From positions 1-22,905 of the forward strand of contig JAEWTE010000031.1 in the NCBI GenBank assembly GCA_023459655.1: 22,905 bases of DNA. Reading direction: 5' to 3'. The translations under genes and the position numbers were made by a program. The notes below the pieces were generated by a model. The model was given only the letters and a program-made list of their open reading frames with translations, ran no database searches and had not been told where the DNA came from. This stretch comes from Candidatus Parcubacteria bacterium. Lineage in GTDB: Bacteria > Patescibacteriota > Patescibacteriia > Patescibacteriales > Patescibacteriaceae. Positions within the stretch are counted from its first letter, which is position 1. The number at the start of each line of letters is the position of its first letter. This document shows positions 13,074 to 20,293 of the stretch, one piece after another.

Positions 13074-15746
13074 ATGGCTACAACCGATAAAAAATTAGCA
13101 GTTATTGATGGCAATGCCGTAATCTATCGGGCTTTTTATGCTATTCAGCAGCAATTATCTAGTAATAACCAACCAACCAACGCTGTCTATGGTTTTTTTA
13201 GTATTTTATTTAAGGTGATCAATGAATTATCACCGGATTATTTAGTGGTTGCCCTAGATCGACCAGAGCCAACTTTTCGTCATAAGCTTTCGGTTGATTA
13301 TAAAGCTCAGCGGATCAAGCAGCCCGATGAACTATATAGTCAGATTCCAATTATTAAAGAATTGTTAACAGCAATTGGTGTGCCAATTTTGGAGGTGGTT
13401 GGCTATGAAGCTGACGACATTATTGGTACAGTTGTTAATCAAGTGCCTGACAATGTTTTTAGTTATATAATTACCGGCGATAAAGATAGTTTTCAATTAG
13501 TTAATGATCGGGTTAATGTTTATTGGTTAAAACAAGGATTACAAAAAACCGTTATTTTAGATCGGGATGGAGTTATTGAATCAATTGGCTTGGAGCCAAA
13601 ACAAGTGGTTGATTATAAGTCGTTACGTGGCGATCCGAGTGATAATATTGCTGGAGTGCCAGGGATTGGTGATAAGACGGCAACCGAGCTACTAAAAACT
13701 TTTGGTAGCTTGGACAGACTGCAAGCCGCGTTAGCTGCTGGTGAAAATGTTAATATCAAACCACGTTGGCGACAATTGATTATTGATAACCAGGCCAGTT
13801 TAGATTTGAGTCAACAATTGGCCGAAATTAATTGTCAGGTTCCAGTTAATTTTTCATTAGCTGAGGCTCATTTTGAAATAGCCAATTTAGTTACTGCTCG
13901 TCAGGCTTTTTTAAATTGGCAACTGCATAGTTTAATTGGTCGATTAGAAAAGTTGAGCGAACCAATAAAAACTGAACAAGGACAGAGTGAATCAAAATTA
14001 GCTCAACCAGAGTTTGTAAAAATTAATAATTCTGATTTGTCCAAAAAAATAGCTGATAATTGGAATCAACCAGTTTTAGGGTTGGCTCCGTTGTTTGTTG
14101 ATGAGCGATTAGTGGCTATAATGATAGCCGGTAGTGAGCTGGTTTATCAATTAGAAATTGGTGGTCAGGCTCAAGACAGTTTATTTGGTCAAAATAAGAT
14201 CAGTGACAGTGAGGTTATACAACAATGGAAGAGTGTATTAGAAAATGACACGATTAAAAAGATTGTTTTTCAAGCCAAAGAAGTCATTAAATTTTTGCTA
14301 GCCGAGAATATTAATTGCCGTGGTTTGATTGGTGATCCGTTATTGGCTAATTATTTATTGCATCCTGGTGAACGGCAGAGTAATTTATCGGCGATTGGTC
14401 ATCAGGCTGGTTTAATTTTGCCAATGGTTGAGAATGAATTAGATAATTTTGTTGGGGCGGCTAGTAAAATAATTAATATTCATAATAATCTGGTTAAACA
14501 ATTGACCAGTGAACAATTATTAACCATATATAATAATGTTGAGTTACCGTTAATAACGGTTTTAGCTAAAATGGAGCGAGCGGGCATTAAATTAGATAAT
14601 GATTGGCTGGTTGTTTTAGCTAAAGATTGGCAGAGCCGTTTAACAAGGCTAACGGCTAATATTTATCAACAAGCTGGTCGTGAATTTAATCTTAATTCGC
14701 CCAAACAATTACAAGAAATTTTATTTAGCCACTTAGGATTAAGTGCTAAGGGCTTAAGTAAAACCAAGAGTGGTCCTTCGACTGATGCCACTAATTTACA
14801 AAAACTGGCTCAAATTCATCCAATTGCTATACTTTTATTAGAATATCGTGAAATAGCTAAATTATTAAGTACTTATGCTTTAGCATTACCCAGGCTAGTT
14901 AATCCACGCGATGGACGACTTCGAGCTAGTTTTCATCAAGCTATTACTGCGACTGGTCGTTTGTCATCGAGTAATCCCAATTTACAAAACATACCGATTC
15001 GGACTGAGATTGGCAAAAAACTACGACAGGCCTTTGTGGCTGAGTCTAATTATCAGCTAATTAGTTTTGACTATTCGCAAATTGAATTAAGAATAATGGC
15101 TAGTCTAGCTAAAGAGGAGGAGATGATTGCTGATTTTTTGGCCGGGCGAGATATTCATCTAGCAACAGCTGCTAAAATTAATGAAATAGATTTGGACCAA
15201 GTTAATGATCAACAAAGAAGAGCAGCTAAGGCGGTAAATTTTGGGATATTATATGGTCAAGGACCATACGGATTAGCCGAAGTAACGGGATTAAGTTATG
15301 GAGCAGCTAAAGATTTTATTGATCAATATTTTGCTGTTTATCCAAGAGTTAATCAATATATTGCTGAATTAATTGAACTGGCGGCGGCGAATGGTTTTGC
15401 GGAAACAATGTGGGGCCGGCGTCGTTATTTGCCGGATTTATTTAGTTTTAATCCATCAATTAAACGAGCGGCTGAAAGGATGGCGGTTAATTTGCCAATT
15501 CAGGGGACGGCAGCCGATATTATGAAGGCGGCAATGATTAAAGTGGATGATTGGCTGTCTAGTCGATTTTTGCCCAATCAGGCTAGACTAGTTTTACAAA
15601 TTCATGATGAAATATTAATTGAAGCTGAACAGGGATTAGTTGCAGAAATTATTAAGGAAGTTCCTGGATTGATGGCTGGAGTTATTAATTTAGCAGTTCC
15701 ATTGGCAGTTAATTCGACTGTTGGTGTTAATTGGTCCGAATTATAA
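13074..15746 (+). CDS. polA: DNA polymerase I
   Basis: Pol I fills gaps and removes RNA primers in replication and repair. The 890-aa product has an N-terminal 5'-3' exonuclease/flap domain (VIDGNAVIYRAF, DRPEPTFRH, GYEADDIIGT, TGDKDSF, GDPSDNIAGVPGIGDKTA). A degenerate 3'-5' exonuclease domain follows, in which the catalytic DxE is replaced (GLAPLFVDERL) and the second-motif NxxxD is lost (QAKEVIK). The polymerase domain has motif A FDYSQIELR (~663), motif B RRAAKAVNFGILYG (~713-726) and motif C QIHDE (~841-845). Proofreading is therefore probably absent, as in Taq and B. subtilis Pol I. The ATG at 13074 is chosen over an upstream TTG, because the frame upstream runs into the terminator hairpin. 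Confidence 0.97.
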   Translation: MATTDKKLAVIDGNAVIYRAFYAIQQQLSSNNQPTNAVYGFFSILFKVINELSPDYLVVALDRPEPTFRHKLSVDYKAQRIKQPDELYSQIPIIKELLTAIGVPILEVVGYEADDIIGTVVNQVPDNVFSYIITGDKDSFQLVNDRVNVYWLKQGLQKTVILDRDGVIESIGLEPKQVVDYKSLRGDPSDNIAGVPGIGDKTATELLKTFGSLDRLQAALAAGENVNIKPRWRQLIIDNQASLDLSQQLAEINCQVPVNFSLAEAHFEIANLVTARQAFLNWQLHSLIGRLEKLSEPIKTEQGQSESKLAQPEFVKINNSDLSKKIADNWNQPVLGLAPLFVDERLVAIMIAGSELVYQLEIGGQAQDSLFGQNKISDSEVIQQWKSVLENDTIKKIVFQAKEVIKFLLAENINCRGLIGDPLLANYLLHPGERQSNLSAIGHQAGLILPMVENELDNFVGAASKIINIHNNLVKQLTSEQLLTIYNNVELPLITVLAKMERAGIKLDNDWLVVLAKDWQSRLTRLTANIYQQAGREFNLNSPKQLQEILFSHLGLSAKGLSKTKSGPSTDATNLQKLAQIHPIAILLLEYREIAKLLSTYALALPRLVNPRDGRLRASFHQAITATGRLSSSNPNLQNIPIRTEIGKKLRQAFVAESNYQLISFDYSQIELRIMASLAKEEEMIADFLAGRDIHLATAAKINEIDLDQVNDQQRRAAKAVNFGILYGQGPYGLAEVTGLSYGAAKDFIDQYFAVYPRVNQYIAELIELAAANGFAETMWGRRRYLPDLFSFNPSIKRAAERMAVNLPIQGTAADIMKAAMIKVDDWLSSRFLPNQARLVLQIHDEILIEAEQGLVAEIIKEVPGLMAGVINLAVPLAVNSTVGVNWSEL

Positions 15747-15750
15747 TAAT

Positions 15751-17070
15751 ATGTTGAATGATTATATTAATAAAAAAATTGCTGTCCTAGGTTTAGGATT
15801 AGAAAATGAAGCCCTGATTGATTGGCTCGCTAGACAAGGAGTTAGTTTAGATTTAACAATTTATGATCGACGTGACCCGACTCAGTTGGTAGATAAACGC
15901 GAAAAGATAATTAGTCTAGCTAGATCCCTGTCAATTAGTTGGCAACTGGGTGATCAGTCGCATGGTAATTTAGGTGGATATGATGAAATATGGCGCTCAC
16001 CAGGTTGGCCAATTTTTTGTCCACAAATTCAAGCAGCACTTTTAGCTGGTTGTCAGTTAAATAGTCCAATGAATTTGTTTTTTTCGCTTTGTCCAACTAG
16101 TCGAATAGTTGGAGTTACTGGTAGTAAAGGTAAGGGAACGACCAGTAGTTTAATTTATAATATATTTAAATTAGCCGGATATCAAGTTTTTCTTGGTGGT
16201 AATATTGGGGTGGCTCCATTTGCTTTTATCGATCAACTAGATAGTCACTCTTGGGTTATTTTAGAGCTATCCAGTTTTCAGCTAGAGGACATGAAATATA
16301 GTCCGAGTATAGCCGTTATTACCAATATCTATGAAGAGCATCTGGCTTCAGCTGACCCATTTAATCCTAATTTTCATCAAACAGCTGAGGATTATTGGTT
16401 GGCTAAACAGCAAATTTTTCGACATCAAACTAGCGATAATTGGTTGATTATTAACGAGAAATTAAATAATATTTTTGATCCAAGCTTTTGTCCTAGTCAG
16501 GTTAAGTGGTTTAATAAATTGAATTGGTCTAGTCAATTAGTTGGTGAGCACAATCAAGAAAACATCGCGGCCGCTCAAGCAGTGGCTGAATTGGCCAAGA
16601 TTAAGTCAGAAATTAGCCAACAAGCAGTGGCTGATTTTCAAGGATTGGAACATCGTTTGGAGTTTGTTGGCGAGAAAGATGGTGTTCGTTATTATGATGA
16701 TAGCTTTGCTACTAATCCAATTGCCACTACTATTGCTCTTAATTCTTTTAATCAACCAATTATTTTATTGGCTGGTGGAGCGGACAAGGGCAATGATTTT
16801 GGACCGTTAGCCAAAGTAATTGCTAGTCGTCAGACTAAAGCAGTCATTTTATTTGATGGTCAGGCTTCCCCTCGGTTAAAACAAAGTCTATTATCAGCTG
16901 GATATTTAAATGAAAAAATTTATCCAGCTAATAGTATGGATATGGCGATGAAATTGGCTAAACAATTAGCTCAGGCCGGGGACGTGGTTTTATTATCAAC
17001 AGCCTGCGCTAGTTTTGGTCTGTTTAATAATTATAAAGAGAGAGGTAATTTGTTTAAACAAGCGGTTTAG
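15751..17070 (+). CDS. murD: UDP-N-acetylmuramoylalanine-D-glutamate ligase
   Basis: MurD adds D-glutamate to UDP-MurNAc-L-Ala in cytoplasmic peptidoglycan precursor synthesis. The 439-aa protein has an N-terminal UDP-binding Rossmann-like start (KKIAVLGLGLENEALIDWLARQG) and an ATP P-loop GVTGSKGKGTTSS (121-133). The Mur-ligase central motif NIYEEHL follows, where most MurD have NITPDHLD. The region HRLEFVGEKDGVRYYDDSFATNP and LLAGGADKGNDF is the MurD-specific C-terminal signature. The ATG at 15751 lies 4 bp after the polA stop, so the two are co-transcribed. Its last 17 bp overlap the 3' end of ftsH on the other strand. Other mur genes are not nearby. Confidence 0.94.
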   Translation: MLNDYINKKIAVLGLGLENEALIDWLARQGVSLDLTIYDRRDPTQLVDKREKIISLARSLSISWQLGDQSHGNLGGYDEIWRSPGWPIFCPQIQAALLAGCQLNSPMNLFFSLCPTSRIVGVTGSKGKGTTSSLIYNIFKLAGYQVFLGGNIGVAPFAFIDQLDSHSWVILELSSFQLEDMKYSPSIAVITNIYEEHLASADPFNPNFHQTAEDYWLAKQQIFRHQTSDNWLIINEKLNNIFDPSFCPSQVKWFNKLNWSSQLVGEHNQENIAAAQAVAELAKIKSEISQQAVADFQGLEHRLEFVGEKDGVRYYDDSFATNPIATTIALNSFNQPIILLAGGADKGNDFGPLAKVIASRQTKAVILFDGQASPRLKQSLLSAGYLNEKIYPANSMDMAMKLAKQLAQAGDVVLLSTACASFGLFNNYKERGNLFKQAV

Positions 17071-18877
17071 ATCCAACCATTTTTTCAAATTTATCTCGCT
17101 CAATGGTTTCATTAGCAATTAATTCTTGACTGATTTTATCTAATTCAGTGCGATAATTATTAATAATTTGTTCAGCCAAACTACGACCTTGATTAATAAA
17201 GACATTAATTTCTTGGTCAATTTGTTCGGCTATTTTTTCGCTATAATCACGCTGTTCATGGATTTCTCGACCCAAGAAAATCATTTCTTCTTTTTCACCA
17301 AAAGTGCGTGGGCCCAATTGTTCGCTCATGCCATAGTCGGTGACTAGTTTTCGAGCTAGTCTAGTGGCTCGGCGCAAATCAGAGGTAGCGCCAGTAGTAA
17401 CTTCGCCATAAACAGATTGTTCAGTTAGATAACCACCTAGTAAAACCGCGATTTCTTCAATAAACTCTTGTTTACTTTGCATGTGTTTGTCGCGATCTGG
17501 TATTTTTAAAGTATAGCCGCCAGCTTGACCACGAGCGATGATTGATATTTTGTGAATTGGATCAGCATGAGGTAGATAGTGGGCAACTAAAGCATGGCCA
17601 GCTTCGTGATAGGCAGTAATTTCTTTTTCTTTATTACTTAATAGACGACTTCTTCTTTCTGGGCCAAGCATGACTTTTTCGATACTCATTAACAGGTCGT
17701 TATTTTCAATAATTTTTTTATTCTTGGTGGCCGCTAAAATAGCCGCTTCATTAAGTAGGTTAGCTAAATCAGCTCCGCTAAAACCAGGTGTGCGTTGGGC
17801 GACTAATTCAAGATTGGCATCTTTAGCTAAGGGCTTATTAGTAGCATGTATTTTAAGAATAGCTTGGCGATCTTTGATATCTGGTTCATCTAAAATTACT
17901 TGGCGATCGAAGCGACCTGGTCGCAATAAAGCTGGATCTAAAACATCAGGCCGATTGGTAGCAGCCATAACAATAACATTAGTACCAATTTCAAAGCCGT
18001 CCATTTCCACTAGTATCTGGTTAAGGGTTTGTTCTCGCTCATCATGAGATCCCCCGAGTCCAGCTCCACGACGACGACCAACTGCGTCTATTTCATCAAT
18101 AAAGACAATACACGGTGCGCTTTTTTTGGCTTTTTTAAATAGATCTCTGACTCTGGAAGCACCAACTCCAACAAACATTTCGACAAATTCTGAGCCGGAT
18201 AGACTAAAAAAAGGAACATTAGCTTCGCCAGCAACAGCTCTAGCTAGTAGAGTTTTACCGGTTCCTGGACTGCCTAATAATAAGACACCTTTAGGAATTT
18301 TAGCTCCTAAGTCAGTGAATTTTTTTGGTTGTTTTAAAAATTGGACAACTTCTTGTAGTTCTTCTTTAGCTTCTTTGACACCGGCAACATTTTTAAAACT
18401 GATTTTATTTTTGCGACGATCTATTTCTTTGGCCGTAGTTTGACCAAAACTGATTGCTCGATTATTAGCTCCTTGAGCCGAGCGCATAATAAAATAAAAA
18501 ATACCAACGAATAATAACAGTGGTAAAACCAATGGTAAAATAGTGGATAGAATAAAGCTGCCAGTCGAGCTACCCTTAATTTTAATATTAACTGCAGCCA
18601 TTTTTTCTGGGCTAACCTGGTAATTTCGCAATAATTGGCTAAGACTTTCGCCTGGTTCTTTGGTCATCGATTGTTGGCGGTCATCTTTTAGATTAATTTC
18701 CAGATTGTCACCACTAACAACAATTGATGAAACCTCCTCATTATTAATTTGTTGGATTAATTTTTCTAAGCCGATTTTTTCAATTTGGACCCCTTTGGAG
18801 GTGTAAAGACTGAATAAATAACTGATACTTAGAAAAATGATTAAGATTAAAAAGAAATTTTTGAACAGATTTTTCAT
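17054..18877 (-). CDS. ftsH: ATP-dependent zinc metalloprotease FtsH
   Basis: FtsH is a hexameric membrane AAA+ protease that degrades misfolded membrane proteins and regulatory proteins. The 607-aa sequence has two membrane helices (~7-24 and ~108-131) flanking a short extracytoplasmic domain. The AAA domain has Walker A GSPGTGKT (202-209; usually GPPGTGKT), Walker B VFIDEID (258-264) and the second region of homology MAATNRPDVLDPALLRPGRFDRQ. The protease domain has zinc motif HEAGH (424-428) and the third ligand Asp in TTGATSDLRRAT (D500). The C-terminal tail is short. It has its own promoter within the rpsA terminator region, and its 3' end overlaps murD by 17 bp. There is no SD. Confidence 0.98.
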   Translation of the reverse strand: MKNLFKNFFLILIIFLSISYLFSLYTSKGVQIEKIGLEKLIQQINNEEVSSIVVSGDNLEINLKDDRQQSMTKEPGESLSQLLRNYQVSPEKMAAVNIKIKGSSTGSFILSTILPLVLPLLLFVGIFYFIMRSAQGANNRAISFGQTTAKEIDRRKNKISFKNVAGVKEAKEELQEVVQFLKQPKKFTDLGAKIPKGVLLLGSPGTGKTLLARAVAGEANVPFFSLSGSEFVEMFVGVGASRVRDLFKKAKKSAPCIVFIDEIDAVGRRRGAGLGGSHDEREQTLNQILVEMDGFEIGTNVIVMAATNRPDVLDPALLRPGRFDRQVILDEPDIKDRQAILKIHATNKPLAKDANLELVAQRTPGFSGADLANLLNEAAILAATKNKKIIENNDLLMSIEKVMLGPERRSRLLSNKEKEITAYHEAGHALVAHYLPHADPIHKISIIARGQAGGYTLKIPDRDKHMQSKQEFIEEIAVLLGGYLTEQSVYGEVTTGATSDLRRATRLARKLVTDYGMSEQLGPRTFGEKEEMIFLGREIHEQRDYSEKIAEQIDQEINVFINQGRSLAEQIINNYRTELDKISQELIANETIERDKFEKMVGSKPLV

Positions 18878-18902
18878 AAAAATAAATAGTTTTAGTGTTT
18901 CC

Positions 18903-18931
18903 AGTATAACCTAAGCTTAGCGGTTTGACAA
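18903..18931 (-). promoter_or_regulatory. ftsH promoter
   Basis: On the minus strand, -35 TTGTCA (18931-18926), a 17-bp spacer and -10 TATACT (18908-18903). The -35 lies inside one arm of the rpsA terminator hairpin. The spacer contains the palindrome CTAAGCTTAG. Confidence 0.7.
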
Positions 18932-18965
18932 CAATAAAACCGCCCAAGGGCGGTTTTATTGTTGT
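18928..18965 (-). terminator. rpsA terminator (long hairpin)
   Basis: ACAACAATAAAACCGCCC (18928-18945) pairs perfectly with 18948-18965 (18 bp). The apparent 2-nt loop opens to four when formed. The GC-rich top over an A/U-rich base is typical of an intrinsic terminator, and it lies 13 bp past the rpsA stop. Confidence 0.85.
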
Positions 18966-18978
18966 TGAGATTGATGAT

Positions 18979-20238
18979 TTATTCAGTTTTTTCTTCAGTA
19001 GTAGTTTCTTTTTTAACAGTTTTTTTAACTGCCGGTTTTTTAGGTTTGGCTGTTGGAGTTTGATCTGCGGTTGATTCGGATTTATCAGCAACTTTTTTAG
19101 TTTTTTTAATTTTTGGTTCGACAGCTTTTTCTTCAGTAGTAGTTTCTTTTTTGATTTTTTTATTAGCGCTAGCTAGACCAAGACGATGATTTTCTGGTTC
19201 TAGAGAAATAATAGTAAACTCGGCGTTATTATTAGGAGTATAGGCTTCGGTTATTTTTTGTCCAGGATCTAAAGATAATTGGCTGATATGAGCTAATCCA
19301 TGAATGTCATTGTCTAATTCGACAAATAAACCAAAAGGATTAACTTTCAAAACCAGACCAGTTACTTTTTGTCCAACCTTGTATTTTTGTGAAACATCTT
19401 GCCAAGGATCGTTGATTAATTTTTTAGCAGATAAGAAAATCTTGGAACCATCAATAGAAATAATCTCGGCTTTAATATTGTCACCAATTTTATAAAGTTC
19501 ATTAATATCATCAATTCTTTGCCAAGCTAGTTCACTAATATGAATTAATCCTTCTAGATTGTTATCAAAATTGATAAATAAACCAAAACCGGTGATAGCG
19601 GTGATCGCTCCTTCAACAACACTGCCAACGCTATAACGGGAAATGATGTCTTTTTGTTTATCTTGCCAAGCGTCTTTTTCGCTGACGATTAATTTTTTAT
19701 CATCTTCATCTAAGGTCATAACGCGGACCTCTAATTCGGTGCCAACCAGTGTTTTTAATTTTTCTAAAATCTTGGTTTTATCGCCACCACTAACTCGTGG
19801 ATAATTCTCTGGGGATAATTGAGAAACAGGTAAGAAACCAGTAATTTGTGAGTGAGCAATAATAAGACCACCTTTATTAGCATCCAAAACTTTGATCTTG
19901 ATATTGGCTTTGCTGGAATAGGTTTCTTGTAGACTGAGCCAGGCTTTTTGTTCTCCAGCGTGGCGGAAGGATAATTCTAAATCACCATTTTCATTGTCCG
20001 TATCAATGACTGTGGCTTCAATTTCTTCGCCAGCTGGTAATTTAGCATAATCACTGGAGTCAAAATAAAGCTCACGACCGCGAATAATTCCGGTCATAAC
20101 GCCGTTGATATCCAGTTTAACTTCCGATTTGGAAGTAGAAATTACGCGACCAATAATTGTATCACCAACCTTAGGGATGACTACTGGGTCTTTTTCTAAT
20201 AGATTGGCAAATTCTTCACTGTTGTTCAATTGAGTCAT
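18979..20238 (-). CDS. rpsA: Small ribosomal subunit protein bS1 (four S1 domains)
   Basis: S1-domain protein that binds mRNA and assists its loading onto the 30S subunit. The 419-aa product has four S1 domains (about 24-92, 109-186, 203-272 and 287-357); the last two carry the typical FGxFV/I, EGLIHISEL and GLAHISQL strands. A Lys/Glu/Thr-rich tail (~360-419) contains a duplicated KKETTTEEK. E. coli S1 has six domains; shorter forms are common in Gram-positives and Patescibacteria. The ATG at 20238 is preceded on its strand by a T-run and a terminator-like hairpin, with no SD. An IS element is inserted 142 bp upstream. In a genome with hardly any SD sequences, S1 may be especially important for initiation (inference). 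Confidence 0.93.
   Translation of the reverse strand: MTQLNNSEEFANLLEKDPVVIPKVGDTIIGRVISTSKSEVKLDINGVMTGIIRGRELYFDSSDYAKLPAGEEIEATVIDTDNENGDLELSFRHAGEQKAWLSLQETYSSKANIKIKVLDANKGGLIIAHSQITGFLPVSQLSPENYPRVSGGDKTKILEKLKTLVGTELEVRVMTLDEDDKKLIVSEKDAWQDKQKDIISRYSVGSVVEGAITAITGFGLFINFDNNLEGLIHISELAWQRIDDINELYKIGDNIKAEIISIDGSKIFLSAKKLINDPWQDVSQKYKVGQKVTGLVLKVNPFGLFVELDNDIHGLAHISQLSLDPGQKITEAYTPNNNAEFTIISLEPENHRLGLASANKKIKKETTTEEKAVEPKIKKTKKVADKSESTADQTPTAKPKKPAVKKTVKKETTTEEKTE
18988..19014. repeat. 27-bp direct repeat in rpsA tail, copy 1
   Basis: An exact 27-bp repeat shared with 19126-19152, encoding the duplicated KKETTTEEK motif in the C-terminal tail of S1. It most likely reflects an internal duplication. 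Confidence 0.85.
19126..19152. repeat. 27-bp direct repeat in rpsA tail, copy 2
   Basis: Second exact copy of the repeat at 18988-19014, 138 bp away in the same reading frame. Confidence 0.85.
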
Positions 20239-20247
20239 AAAAAAATA

Positions 20248-20265
20248 ACTAGGTTTGCACCTAGT
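20248..20265 (-). promoter_or_regulatory. Terminator-like hairpin abutting the rpsA start codon
   Basis: A perfect 7-bp stem (20248-20254 with 20259-20265) with a 4-nt loop. On the minus strand it is followed by TATTTTTTT and then immediately by the rpsA ATG. The place of a Shine-Dalgarno is therefore taken by hairpin plus U-run. It could be an attenuator, an operator for S1 autoregulation, or a terminator for transcripts coming from the IS. Confidence 0.6.
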
Positions 20266-20293
20266 GTAATGATTAACCCCGGAAAATATAGTT

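Noticed and set aside
15721..15750. Upstream start of murD inside polA
   Set aside because: The ATG at 15751 begins right before the Rossmann-like start of MurD; the upstream residues do not resemble the family.
16541..16810. Alternative plus-strand reading frame inside murD
   Set aside because: Shadow of murD in another frame with no recognisable domain.
17670..18443. Plus-strand open frames opposite ftsH
   Set aside because: Antisense shadows of the conserved AAA domain with no own start context or family similarity.
18979..19160. Direct repeats resembling a CRISPR array
   Set aside because: Only two copies 138 bp apart, in frame in the low-complexity tail of rpsA; no regular spacers and no cas genes.
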